Source: JAFDZW01 sp964404255 (GTDB lineage: Bacteria > Bacteroidota > Ignavibacteria > Palsa-1295). Taken from it: a DNA stretch of 64,000 nucleotides. Both the position numbers and the translations under genes were made by a program. The notes beneath the pieces were generated by a model. It saw nothing but the letters and a program-made list of their open reading frames with translations. It ran no database searches and had not been told where the DNA came from. The DNA lies in contig CAYOJJ010000001.1 of assembly GCA_964404255.1 (NCBI GenBank), positions 248,001 to 312,000 on the forward strand, read 5' to 3'. Numbering within the stretch: position 1 is the first letter of the stretch; each line of letters begins with the position of its first letter. This document shows, in pieces, positions 44,753 to 52,924 of this stretch.

Positions 44753-44766
44753 TTTCCACGTGGAAA
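44753..44766 (+). other. Second parS-like palindrome after mnmG
   Basis: TTTCCACGTGGAAA, a perfect 14-bp palindrome that begins at the base after the mnmG stop codon. It shares the TTCCACGTGGAA core with the site at 42924; the flanks differ. Confidence 0.5.
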
Positions 44767-44800
44767 ATAAAAGTTAAAAGAACAAATAATTATATAGTTT

Positions 44801-45709
44801 ATGTCAGAGCTTTTTAACGAGCTTAATTCTCTTTCTACCGAGCAGCGCAACCCCAGATCGATGAATCTTGATTCGATGACAACCAGACAGATCCTCGAAT
44901 TAATAAACGATGAAGATGCAAAGGTAGCAATGGCGGTACGAGTAGAGCTTCCCTACATCGAACGTGTGGTCGAGCGGCTGGTAAGCGTTCTTGGAAATGG
45001 CGGCCGTCTGTTCTATGTCGGCGCCGGGACGAGCGGCAGAATGGGTGTGATCGATGCGGCTGAGTGTCCGCCTACGTTCGGTACCAGCCCCGCCCAGATC
45101 CAGGCAATTATAGCCGGCGGCAAAGACGCCGTCTTCCGTTCTCAGGAAGGAGCGGAGGATAATGCTGAAAAAGGGGCGCTTGAAATTGCCCTGCAGCGCT
45201 GCAGTGAAAAAGATATGGTCATCGGTATTGCGGCGAGCAAGCGCACTCCGTTCGTCCTTGGCGCTCTGAAGAAGGCGTCAGAACTAGGCTCCGCGGCAGT
45301 GCTCATTACTACGAACCCAAGAGAATCGGTCGATACCGGTTATCTTTTCGAAGCGATCTGCCCCGTTGTCGGTCCGGAAGTACTGATGGGATCTACAAGA
45401 ATGAAATCGGCAGTGGCGCAAAAGATGATCCTAACCATGGTCACAACGACGACAATGGTACGGCTTGGAAAAGTCTATGAAAATATGATGGTCGATCTCC
45501 AGCTTACCAATCAAAAATTAGCAGAACGGGCGAAGAAAATCATTATGATCGCTACCGGAGTTGAATACGAAAAAGCAGCAGAACTCTTAAAAGCAAGCGG
45601 CAACCACGTAAAAAGCGCGATTGTAATGCATTATAAAGGAGTCACGGTAAACGAAGCAAAACAACTCATCGCCAATTCGAATGGTTTTGTACGTGGGGCA
45701 ATGAGCTAA
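44801..45709 (+). CDS. murQ: N-acetylmuramic acid 6-phosphate etherase
   Basis: 302 residues of a SIS-fold enzyme. Marks of MurQ are clear: STEQRNPRSMNLDSM at the start, GAGTSGRMGVIDAAE, and PEVLMGSTRMKSAVAQK with the conserved Ser/Thr sugar-phosphate contacts. It cleaves the lactyl ether of MurNAc-6-phosphate to GlcNAc-6-phosphate and lactate, a step in wall recycling in the cytoplasm. A NamZ-type exo-muramidase (55996), which can supply MurNAc, is in the window. Its gene follows mnmG, unusual company. Confidence 0.94.
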   Translation: MSELFNELNSLSTEQRNPRSMNLDSMTTRQILELINDEDAKVAMAVRVELPYIERVVERLVSVLGNGGRLFYVGAGTSGRMGVIDAAECPPTFGTSPAQIQAIIAGGKDAVFRSQEGAEDNAEKGALEIALQRCSEKDMVIGIAASKRTPFVLGALKKASELGSAAVLITTNPRESVDTGYLFEAICPVVGPEVLMGSTRMKSAVAQKMILTMVTTTTMVRLGKVYENMMVDLQLTNQKLAERAKKIIMIATGVEYEKAAELLKASGNHVKSAIVMHYKGVTVNEAKQLIANSNGFVRGAMS

Positions 45710-45883
45710 GTCCTTCTAATAAAGAAAATATCCACAGGTTTGTCTCCCCATTTTATTGATAACTCGGTATTTGGATTATTTCCAAGGTTATCCACTTTCT
45801 GCGTGCAACTTTGGGATTTATGCCGTGTTGAAATAAATAAGGAAGTATTCTTCAAACTTTAACTAAAGCTATCCTAACTTAAG
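45710..45883 (+). other. Intergenic stretch with two DnaA-box-like motifs
   Basis: Two one-mismatch relatives of the DnaA box TTATCCACA occur here: ATATCCACA (45728-45736) and TTATCCACT (45788-45796), both on the plus strand. The region is AT-rich and contains no recognisable open frame, and also serves as leader of the ECF sigma gene. Origin function is speculative. Confidence 0.25.
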
Positions 45884-46471
45884 GTGGCTGAACTCTTAGA
45901 AACGGTGGAAAAGCGCAAGGCGGGTTCGAACGAACAGGACCAGGCGCTCGAGCTGCAACTGCTTCGCGAATTCAAGGAAGGAAAGCGCGAGGCTTTTACG
46001 CAGCTATACCTACGGTATCGCCAGCGGGTCTATGCGTATTGTCTGAGAATGCTTGGTAATGCCGATGAAGCGGAAGACTTATTCCAGGAGGTCTTTATCC
46101 GTGTCTGGCAGCGGGCTTACCAGTTCACCGAAGAACGAAGCCTCTCCGGATGGATCTTTACCATCGCTCATAACTTGTGCCTCAATCGTATCCGCGATCG
46201 TAAAGAGCATTCTTCGATCGACGATTACTCCGATCTGGCAGCCGAAACACCGGCCTTCGGAGAAGATTGGGCAGAACGGATTCAATCGGCACTCGAGCAG
46301 GTACCGCCCGAAAACCGGGAGCCCTTCGTGCTCTTCGAGTACCAGGGGCTAACCTATCAGGAGATCGCCGAAGTTATGAAACTCACGATCGCCGCGGTCA
46401 AGAGCAGAATTTACCGCGCCCGCGAAGAGCTGAGAAAAATTTTAGAACCCTATTATAGAGAAGAAATATAA
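45884..46471 (+). CDS. ECF-type RNA polymerase sigma factor
   Basis: 195 residues. Region 2 is visible as TQLYLRYRQRVYAYCLRM and DEAEDLFQEVFIRVWQRAYQ, followed by SLSGWIFTIAHNLCLNRIRD. Region 4 reads QVPPENREPFVLFEYQGLT and YQEIAEVMKLTIAAVKSRIY. These are the core-binding, -10 and -35 recognition elements of the extracytoplasmic function family. The start is GTG 45884. The following gene, 40 bases downstream, begins with an anti-sigma-like domain, so the two probably form a signal-responsive pair. The cognate promoters are not known; autoregulation is likely but was not seen directly. Confidence 0.92.
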   Translation: MAELLETVEKRKAGSNEQDQALELQLLREFKEGKREAFTQLYLRYRQRVYAYCLRMLGNADEAEDLFQEVFIRVWQRAYQFTEERSLSGWIFTIAHNLCLNRIRDRKEHSSIDDYSDLAAETPAFGEDWAERIQSALEQVPPENREPFVLFEYQGLTYQEIAEVMKLTIAAVKSRIYRAREELRKILEPYYREEI

Positions 46472-46511
46472 TAACGATATAGAGCTACAGGAAAGAGGTA
46501 ATTCATAGGTT

Positions 46512-47840
46512 ATGGAAATGGATATCATGACAATACAGCTTCAGGAATTTCTCGACGGAAGTTTGCCGCCCGAGCAGGAAGCTGAATTGCTGCACCGGTT
46601 ATCGGTCTCGCCGGAGCGGAGAAATTTGCTGCGCAGCTATATGAAGCAGCAGGCGGTCATCAGCACCGACCGTGCTTCGATCGCCGTGCCGTATGCAACC
46701 GAGCAAAAATTATGGGCGGCGCTTGCTGCTCTTCCACCGGCTGCGGCACCGGTTATTCCTGCTGCAACTTCCGTTGCTCCTATTGCCGCTACTTCGGTAT
46801 TCTTCAAAGTAGCTGCTGTTGCCCTGGTCTCTGCTATCGTTGGCCTGGGCTCCGGATATTTTCTCTGGCATAGCGAAGGTGCTACCTCAGCAGCAGGTAA
46901 AACGATTGTTCCCGGACCGGTTGCAGAGCTTGCCCCGGCCGCTTCTTCTACCACGTCTGCCACTACTACTCTTACGGACAACGGTACCAGCCATACCGTT
47001 TTAGCGAATGCCTCACGTCCGGCAATTATTTCCCAGAACCACTCTATTGTATCTCAGTCATACGAAGCGCCCCTGCCAACCCTTGAGATCGCTTCGGTTC
47101 CGTTGGTTAATGACCCGATGCATCTCAATGGTTCGACTCGTACCATCCCGGAAGGATCCTATTTCCTTCCGGCTTCGGTACAGATTCGCGATCCGTATGG
47201 AGTGCAATACAATCGCCCTGCCCTCGGTGGCAGCGCCGAAGTTCGTGAACAAGGATTTCTCGAACGCTTCGACCTGCAGGTTCATGAAGCGGTTGGAAAA
47301 CAATTTCCAAACACCACGGCAACCAATACCTCTTACCCTATTATTATCAATTCCGATGTTCAGTTAAAATATATGCTGAATCAGGATTTCTGGGTCGGAG
47401 TAGGAGTAGGTACTTCAAATGTAACGCAAAAGAAATTGAGTAAGGCTTTGATCGATGATGGCAATCCGTTAGCAGGATATACTATTGTCAGTGATCTGGT
47501 CCACGAGCAAACGAATTGGGTAGGCGCATCGCTCGAATACCGGATACCGGTCAGTTCAAGAGTCGCTATTGCTGCTAATGCAGGTATTGCCGCTTCTTCG
47601 CTCGGACCGATTTACAGTTCGGAGATAGGTGCCCGCTTCGATGTCTCGACCCAGATCGGTATTTTGGCCGGAGTTCGGGGAACGATGGTTTATAGCAGTG
47701 CTACCCAGCAGTATGAAGCGGTTAAAGCGGAAATTCTGCAAACAAAAAGTCCTTCGCCTACAAGCGTAGGACCGGATGTTAGTAAAAATAACCCGAACTA
47801 TAACCTGGAGCTTTCGACGGGAATCTATTTTCACTTTTAA
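46512..47840 (+). CDS. Anti-sigma-like domain fused to a putative outer-membrane barrel
   Basis: 442 residues. Residues 6-50 (MTIQLQEFLDGSLPPEQEAE, then SPERRNLLRSYM) look like an anti-sigma N-terminal helical domain, without a zinc Cys/His motif. Residues 97-118 are one membrane helix (FKVAAVALVSAIVGLGSGYFLW). Residues 120-245 are a Ser/Thr/Pro-rich linker. Residues 247-442 contain alternating hydrophobic strands (FWVGVGVGTSNVTQ, NWVGASLEYRIPVS, VAIAANAGIAASSLG, QIGILAGVRGTMVYSS) and end YFHF, the pattern of a small outer-membrane barrel. If correct, one chain spans both membranes and could pass envelope signals to the sigma factor. The barrel is predicted from pattern alone. Confidence 0.6.
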   Translation: MEMDIMTIQLQEFLDGSLPPEQEAELLHRLSVSPERRNLLRSYMKQQAVISTDRASIAVPYATEQKLWAALAALPPAAAPVIPAATSVAPIAATSVFFKVAAVALVSAIVGLGSGYFLWHSEGATSAAGKTIVPGPVAELAPAASSTTSATTTLTDNGTSHTVLANASRPAIISQNHSIVSQSYEAPLPTLEIASVPLVNDPMHLNGSTRTIPEGSYFLPASVQIRDPYGVQYNRPALGGSAEVREQGFLERFDLQVHEAVGKQFPNTTATNTSYPIIINSDVQLKYMLNQDFWVGVGVGTSNVTQKKLSKALIDDGNPLAGYTIVSDLVHEQTNWVGASLEYRIPVSSRVAIAANAGIAASSLGPIYSSEIGARFDVSTQIGILAGVRGTMVYSSATQQYEAVKAEILQTKSPSPTSVGPDVSKNNPNYNLELSTGIYFHF

Positions 47841-47897
47841 TAGATTTCCATTGTAGAAGGTAAGTTTTGTAGTGTTCATATTTCCAAAGGGACGACT

Positions 47898-48623
47898 GTG
47901 AAAACGTTTCTGTTACTTCTGACGCTCGGCACGATGCTCGCTTCATGCGCGGTGAGTACCGAACCGGAATTATCGAGCAATCCCCAGGCTTATGAGTACT
48001 TCTTTCCCCAATCTGTTGGGGATCAATATGTCTATTCCGAAGGGACTGCCCCTTCGGCTTCCGATACGACAACGTATCAATCACGGCTTGTCGATGCCAA
48101 TATCGGCAGCTACATGCAACTTATTAGCACTGTACCTTCTAACCAGCAGGCATCTCCGGTGCTCTATTATTTCAAGGTAGAGCAGGCGAAAAATGTCGGC
48201 AGTCAATGTATCCTTTCCTCGAAAGGCTCATCCGATAGAGGGCTGGTAGTTTTACAAGGTGATCTTTCGATCGGCTCATTCTGGAATGCCGATTCCGCGG
48301 GTTCAATAGTTGCAACAGTTGTCGGCCGGTATGTCGATTATTTCTCACCTGGCGCCTCGGAAGTATATCATGATGTAGTAGTAGTAAAATATATAGATAG
48401 TACTACTACAGATGGAAGCTATATTGTCCGCTTTTTTGCCCGGGACTACGGTCTTATCCTCGAACGGACAGTGCTTGCGAATGCTTCCGAAGTATTGAAT
48501 CTGCAATTACTCAAGAAATTATCGGCCGATGGCTCCGGATCGGGAAATCCGAAGCATGATCCCTGGTATGACGTTCACGGACGCTATATCATGCGACAGG
48601 CCAACGACGACCAAATTAAATGA
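47898..48623 (+). CDS. Exported lipoprotein, same family as the gene at 60184
   Basis: 241 residues. The signal peptide MKTFLLLLTLGTMLASCAV has a lipobox Cys near residue 17. The mature part starts with YEYFFPQSVGDQYVYSEG, matching LFPLAVGDSWSYQV in the lipoprotein at 60184, and ends with a strand plus a polar tail. A middle region reads VVVVKYIDSTTTDGSYIVRF. The fold is probably beta-rich. Function unknown. It lies 57 bases after the anti-sigma/barrel gene and is followed by a terminator, so it may be the third gene of the sigma locus. Confidence 0.65.
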   Translation: MKTFLLLLTLGTMLASCAVSTEPELSSNPQAYEYFFPQSVGDQYVYSEGTAPSASDTTTYQSRLVDANIGSYMQLISTVPSNQQASPVLYYFKVEQAKNVGSQCILSSKGSSDRGLVVLQGDLSIGSFWNADSAGSIVATVVGRYVDYFSPGASEVYHDVVVVKYIDSTTTDGSYIVRFFARDYGLILERTVLANASEVLNLQLLKKLSADGSGSGNPKHDPWYDVHGRYIMRQANDDQIK

Positions 48624-48629
48624 TTTTTC

Positions 48630-48655
48630 AAAGGCGGGGTACCAGACCCGCCTTT
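48630..48655 (+). terminator. Terminator after the lipoprotein gene
   Basis: Stem AAAGGCGGG / CCCGCCTTT with an 8-base loop, followed by TTTG, starting 7 bases after the stop codon. It would end the sigma-factor locus transcript. Confidence 0.85.
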
Positions 48656-48788
48656 TTTGTCACAAGCTTGCCCCCCGCAGACGTTATCCGATCAGAGGTA
48701 GTGTCGCCTTGTAATGCCCGGACCCCGAGGAACAGACTCCGAGGGCCGCGGTAGTAGTGTTAAAAGTATTGTCTAATTCGAAAAATCT

Positions 48789-50333
48789 ATGAAACGTTAT
48801 GCTGTGCAATTACTCCCCGTTTTAGTACTGCTATTATGTTCGCTGCGAGTAAATGCCCAGATACCGCGGCAATTGAGTTATCAGGGTGTGCTGGCCGATG
48901 GCTCAGGAAATCTCGTACCAGATGGTAATCATACGCTCCAGGTAAAACTATACGAAAGCTCGACCGGAGGAACAGCCATCTTTACCGAAACCCAGACCGT
49001 ACCTGTTGTAAAAGGCTTGTTCAATCTTATTATCGGTAGTTCAACGCCGTTGCCCGGCACTATAGGATTTGATAAAGCCTACTTTATCGGCGTATCCGTC
49101 GATGGCGGCTCTGAGCTTAGCCCGAGAACGGCCCTCGTTGCTTCTGCGTATGCAATCCACGCTGCTTACGCCGATGTTGCCGGTAGTGTAGTTGGCGGAA
49201 GTGGCAATAGCGGCGTCCTATCGGTAAATGGACTTAGCGGAACAGTGCAGATCGTCGGTGCCGGAGCAACGACCGTTAATAAAGATGCCGGCACAAATAC
49301 GATCACCATCAGTTCGAGCGGTGGTTCGGGAGCAAGCGGCATTCAGGGCGTACAAAGCCCCGATGGTACGATCGCCATTACCAACCCGAACGGCCCTTCG
49401 GCAACGCTATCGCTTGCCGATAATTCTGTTACCACAAAAAAAGTAGCCGATAGCTCGATTACTTCACGAAAACTTGCAACAGGAATAATACCGACCGAAC
49501 TACCGCCAACAGGCGGAGCCGGTGGCGATTTGAACGGTATCTATCCGAATCCGAGTGTTGCCAAGATCCAGGGCTATGCCGTTGCGGCTAACCTTCCTCA
49601 AAATGGTGATGTACTGCGCTGGGATGGTATTAATAGCAATTGGACACCCGGCAGCGTTACGTTATCGCTTCCCTTCTCGGCAACCGATAACTCCGCCAAT
49701 AATCCTTCGATCAGCGTTACGAATTCCGGCGGGAATACAGCCATTGCCGGCACAGGAACGATCGGCCTTTCGGGAAGCAGCAGCGACAATACTAACGGCG
49801 CCGGTGTGCTTGGTACCGGCGGAAAGTACGGCGTTCAAGGCAGCTCTTCAAATGGCTCCGGTGTATTCGGCAGTTCGTCACTCAATAACGGAAAAGGAGT
49901 TGAAGGTGTCGCGAACAGCGGAGCCGATGCTGCCGGTGTTGCGGGTTCGAGCACGAGTGGTGTTGGTGTGAAAGCCTCTTATTCCGGACAAAGCGCCAGT
50001 GGAAATGCACTGCAAATCGATAATGGTTATATTAAGCTTAGCGGCAGTACCCGTACGGCTTATACCCATACGATAACGGCAAATAATCTCGCCGCTGGAG
50101 CTCAATGGTCAACCTTTTTGAATTATCCCGGCATGGCTGCAACGGATATTGTTATAGTTACTCATTGCCTGGTTAATAATGCTTTGAAAAAGAATCTTGG
50201 TGCCGGATTAACCGATGGCTTAGGGTATGGCGTCTCCTGGAATGCCGCGTTTAACCGGTGGGAAATTTATAATGAAGACCAGGCTACGATCATGCCGCTT
50301 GGCGAAAAGTTCTTTGTGCTCGTGATCAAATAA
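48789..50333 (+). CDS. Exported fibre-like repeat protein
   Basis: 514 residues with a signal peptide (MKRYAVQLLPVLVLLLCSLR, cut after VNAQ). Residues about 24-130 are a domain opening with IPRQLSYQGVLADGSGN; later blocks read GGAGGDLNGIYPNPSVAKIQG-like and DVLRWDGINSNWTP, both seen in tail-fibre-like exported proteins. Residues about 330-410 are Ser/Gly/Asn-rich repeats such as GVLGTGGKYGVQG and GVFGSSSLNNGKGV, typical of trimeric beta-helical shafts. The last 100 residues form a distinct C-terminal domain. It is likely a surface fibre or adhesin-like protein. It follows a terminator, so it is probably transcribed separately. Confidence 0.65.
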   Translation: MKRYAVQLLPVLVLLLCSLRVNAQIPRQLSYQGVLADGSGNLVPDGNHTLQVKLYESSTGGTAIFTETQTVPVVKGLFNLIIGSSTPLPGTIGFDKAYFIGVSVDGGSELSPRTALVASAYAIHAAYADVAGSVVGGSGNSGVLSVNGLSGTVQIVGAGATTVNKDAGTNTITISSSGGSGASGIQGVQSPDGTIAITNPNGPSATLSLADNSVTTKKVADSSITSRKLATGIIPTELPPTGGAGGDLNGIYPNPSVAKIQGYAVAANLPQNGDVLRWDGINSNWTPGSVTLSLPFSATDNSANNPSISVTNSGGNTAIAGTGTIGLSGSSSDNTNGAGVLGTGGKYGVQGSSSNGSGVFGSSSLNNGKGVEGVANSGADAAGVAGSSTSGVGVKASYSGQSASGNALQIDNGYIKLSGSTRTAYTHTITANNLAAGAQWSTFLNYPGMAATDIVIVTHCLVNNALKKNLGAGLTDGLGYGVSWNAAFNRWEIYNEDQATIMPLGEKFFVLVIK

Positions 50334-50357
50334 CTATAAGGTCGAAAGTACGAAGTA

Positions 50358-50387
50358 GAAAGGCGGCTCATTCCCCGGCCGCCTTTC
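50358..50387 (+). terminator. Terminator after the fibre-like gene
   Basis: A 10-bp stem GAAAGGCGGC / GCCGCCTTTC with a 10-base loop, 25 bases after the stop at 50333; the T tract is weak. Confidence 0.7.
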
Positions 50388-50420
50388 GTGTTATTTGGAG
50401 TTGCCAAAACCTGCAAATCC

Positions 50421-50451
50421 TTGCCTTCCTTCGGTTTCGTTCTTATTTTTG
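50421..50451 (+). promoter_or_regulatory. Putative Bacteroidota-type promoter of livH
   Basis: TTG at 50421-50423 and TATTTTTG at 50444-50451 are separated by 20 bases, the spacing of Bacteroidota -33 and -7 boxes. It lies inside the longer frame from 50395 and so supports the ATG at 50473. Confidence 0.5.
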
Positions 50452-50472
50452 TTGTCTTACGTTCATGAACGA

Positions 50473-51378
50473 ATGGGAGAATTACTACAGCAATTAGTTA
50501 ATGGCATCTCGCTCGGCGCAATTTATGCGCTTATTGCTTTGGGCTATACGATGATCTACGGTGTGCTCCGATTCATCAACTTTGCCCATGGGGATGTCTT
50601 TATGGTCGGTGCGTTCTCCGGGTATTTCGTTGCCAATGCCGTCAGCCGTGTACTGCCGATCGGCGGTGTGCCGGCGGCTATCATCGTCTTTGTTGCTGCG
50701 ATGGTGATCTGCGCCCTGCTTGGAGCTACGATAGAATACCTTGCCTATCGCCCGTTACGTTCGCGGCCAAAGCTTACTGTGCTTATTACGGCCATTGGAG
50801 TTTCATTATTCCTCGAGTACCTTTCGCAGTTGCTCTTCGGTGCTACCCCTCGTGGTTTTCCGGAGATCATTTCCAATGCGCCGTTCATTAAGACGAGCTA
50901 TCTGACGATCAATATCATCGGAGCCGTTGTCATTGTTACTTCTATCGCCCTGATGATAACACTTCGGATCATCGTTATGAAGACGAAGATCGGAACGGCG
51001 ATGCGCGCAGTCAGCCATAACCAGGCAGCGGCAAGCCTCATGGGTATTAATATCTCGAAGGTCATTACCTTTACCTTTATGACGGGCAGCGCTCTCGCTG
51101 CGGCCGGTGGTGTGCTCTATGCGGCGCAATATCCGAGTATCGATCCCCTGATGGGCATTCTGCCGGGCTTAAAGGCATTCGTTGCGGCAGTACTCGGCGG
51201 CATTGGCAGCATTACCGGTGCGGCGCTCGGTGGGATGCTTATCGGTGTCGTAGAAAGTTTTATCGGAGGGACGTTCTTATCGACCTATCGTGATGCGATC
51301 GTCTTTGCTATTCTTATCGGTATCCTGATCTTCAAGCCAAGCGGTATCATGGGTAGAAACGAGGTAGAGAAAGTCTGA
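50473..51378 (+). CDS. livH: Branched-chain amino acid-type ABC permease LivH
   Basis: 301 residues, about eight membrane helices, with the LivH opening MGELLQQLVNGISLGAIYAL, the YGVLRFINFAHGDVFMVGAF block and the coupling stretch RAVSHNQAAASLMGINISKV. The C-terminal half has GILPGLKAFVAAVLGGIGSI. It forms the pore of an importer for leucine, isoleucine and valine or related solutes, such as urea or short amides. ATG 50473 is preferred to the TTG at 50395 because a promoter lies between. livM overlaps by one base; the binding protein (livK) and ATPases (livG, livF) are not here. Confidence 0.9.
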   Translation: MGELLQQLVNGISLGAIYALIALGYTMIYGVLRFINFAHGDVFMVGAFSGYFVANAVSRVLPIGGVPAAIIVFVAAMVICALLGATIEYLAYRPLRSRPKLTVLITAIGVSLFLEYLSQLLFGATPRGFPEIISNAPFIKTSYLTINIIGAVVIVTSIALMITLRIIVMKTKIGTAMRAVSHNQAAASLMGINISKVITFTFMTGSALAAAGGVLYAAQYPSIDPLMGILPGLKAFVAAVLGGIGSITGAALGGMLIGVVESFIGGTFLSTYRDAIVFAILIGILIFKPSGIMGRNEVEKV

Positions 51379-52355
51379 TGAAACCGCAGATTAGCTTCCT
51401 GCTTATCTTTGCCGCTCTGGCCGGCCTATCGTTTATTACGGGCCAGCTCGATCCCTATTACTTTACCATCGTAATGTTTATCGGGATAAACATTACGATG
51501 GCGACGAGCCTGAATCTTATTAATGGATTCACCGGGCAATTCTCACTGGGTCATGCAGGCTTTATGGGTGTGGGTGCGTATGTTTCCGCAATAGTCTCGA
51601 CTTTCCTTACTACCCATGGTCTTCAGGCACAGGGAATGAGCGGCGATATTGCATTGCTCATCTCGCTGCTTATCGGCGGAGCTGTCGCGGCCCTGACCGG
51701 CCTTGCCGTTGGAATCCCGAGTTTACGGTTGAAGGGCGATTACCTTGCTATCGTTACGCTCGGCTTCAATGAGATTATCCGTGTAATAATCCAGAATGTC
51801 GATTTCAAGATCGGCCATACGAGCTATGTCGGTGGTGCGAGAGGGTTTGCCGTACCTCAGCTTGCAAGCTTTTTGTGGGTCTATGGTATTGCGCTGGTTG
51901 CCGTCTATTTCGTAGAGAACCTGGTGAATTCTACCTATGGTCGTGGGTTCCTTGCCGTGCGAGATGATGAAGTTGCTGCCGAAGCAATGGGAGTCAATAC
52001 CACCACGTTCAAAGTACGGGCGTTTGTGATCGGCTCCTTCTTTGCCGGTATCGGTGGTGGGCTCTTTGCTCATTTCATCCAGTATATTACGCCGGATAAT
52101 TTTACCTTCCTGAAGTCGATCGAGATCGTCGTCATGGTCATTCTCGGTGGTATGGGTTCAACCTATGGAGTTATCCTTGCCGCGATCCTGCTGACGATCC
52201 TGCCGGAAGCGCTACGGGAATTCAGCGAATATCGAATGATCATTTATTCGCTGATGCTTATTATCCTGATGATCCTGCGCCCGCAAGGCCTCTTCGGCAA
52301 TTCGACGATCAATAAGCTCTTCACCAGAAAAAAATCTTCTACCGCTAACGCCTGA
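51378..52355 (+). CDS. livM: Branched-chain amino acid-type ABC permease LivM
   Basis: 325 residues with about nine membrane helices. Typical blocks are SLNLINGFTGQFSLGHAGFMG, GIPSLRLKGDYLAIVTLGFNE and the coupling loop FLAVRDDEVAAEAMGVNTTT, plus a C-terminal LGGMGSTYGVILAAILLTI. It pairs with LivH in the transport channel. The ATG overlaps the livH stop by one base (TGATG), which indicates translational coupling. A HIT-domain gene starts 3 bases after its stop. Confidence 0.92.
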   Translation: MKPQISFLLIFAALAGLSFITGQLDPYYFTIVMFIGINITMATSLNLINGFTGQFSLGHAGFMGVGAYVSAIVSTFLTTHGLQAQGMSGDIALLISLLIGGAVAALTGLAVGIPSLRLKGDYLAIVTLGFNEIIRVIIQNVDFKIGHTSYVGGARGFAVPQLASFLWVYGIALVAVYFVENLVNSTYGRGFLAVRDDEVAAEAMGVNTTTFKVRAFVIGSFFAGIGGGLFAHFIQYITPDNFTFLKSIEIVVMVILGGMGSTYGVILAAILLTILPEALREFSEYRMIIYSLMLIILMILRPQGLFGNSTINKLFTRKKSSTANA

Positions 52356-52358
52356 TCT

Positions 52359-52865
52359 ATGGAACGGTTGTATTCGCCCTGGCGCAGTGCCTATATCGAT
52401 ACCTTCAAAGGCAAAGCACCGGCAAAAGACGAGTGCATTTTCTGTTCGGCGCTTACTTCGAATCAGGATGAGGAACGCCTGATGATCTACCGGGGGAACG
52501 AAGCGTTTGCGATCATGAATCTCTATCCGTATAATAGCGGCCACCTGATGATCGTCCCCAACCGGCATACGGCAGATTTTGCCGGGCTCACCGAAAGCGA
52601 GCTTGCTGAATGTATGAAGCTCCTGCAAACCGCCCAGAAAGCGCTGATCGCCATGTCGGCTCCTCATGGCTATAATATCGGAATGAATCTTGGCCGAGGC
52701 GGAGGGGCGGGTATCGACGACCACCTGCACTGGCACATCGTTCCACGATGGAACGGCGATACCAACTTTATGCCAACCATTGCCGATGTTAAAATGGTCT
52801 CCGAAGATATGCAGCGCCAACGCAAAGAATTAGCGACATTATTTGCAGATATTCTGGGTTCTTGA
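52359..52865 (+). CDS. HIT-family nucleotide hydrolase/transferase
   Basis: 168 residues. The start MERLYSPWRSAYIDTFKGK is that of Ap4A-phosphorylase-like HIT proteins. The zinc-type cysteines appear in CIFCSALTS, and the histidine triad in DDHLHWHIVPRW. The HLNRHP-like blocks NLYPYNSGHLMIVPNRH are intact. Such proteins hydrolyse or phosphorolyse dinucleoside polyphosphates or AMP conjugates in the cytoplasm. It is probably co-transcribed with livHM, a pairing with no obvious reason. Confidence 0.9.
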   Translation: MERLYSPWRSAYIDTFKGKAPAKDECIFCSALTSNQDEERLMIYRGNEAFAIMNLYPYNSGHLMIVPNRHTADFAGLTESELAECMKLLQTAQKALIAMSAPHGYNIGMNLGRGGGAGIDDHLHWHIVPRWNGDTNFMPTIADVKMVSEDMQRQRKELATLFADILGS

Positions 52866-52924
52866 GTGTAACTTTTGGCTCCCCGGGCTGGTTATTTTTT
52901 TAGTTAAAACATACTCGTGATTCT

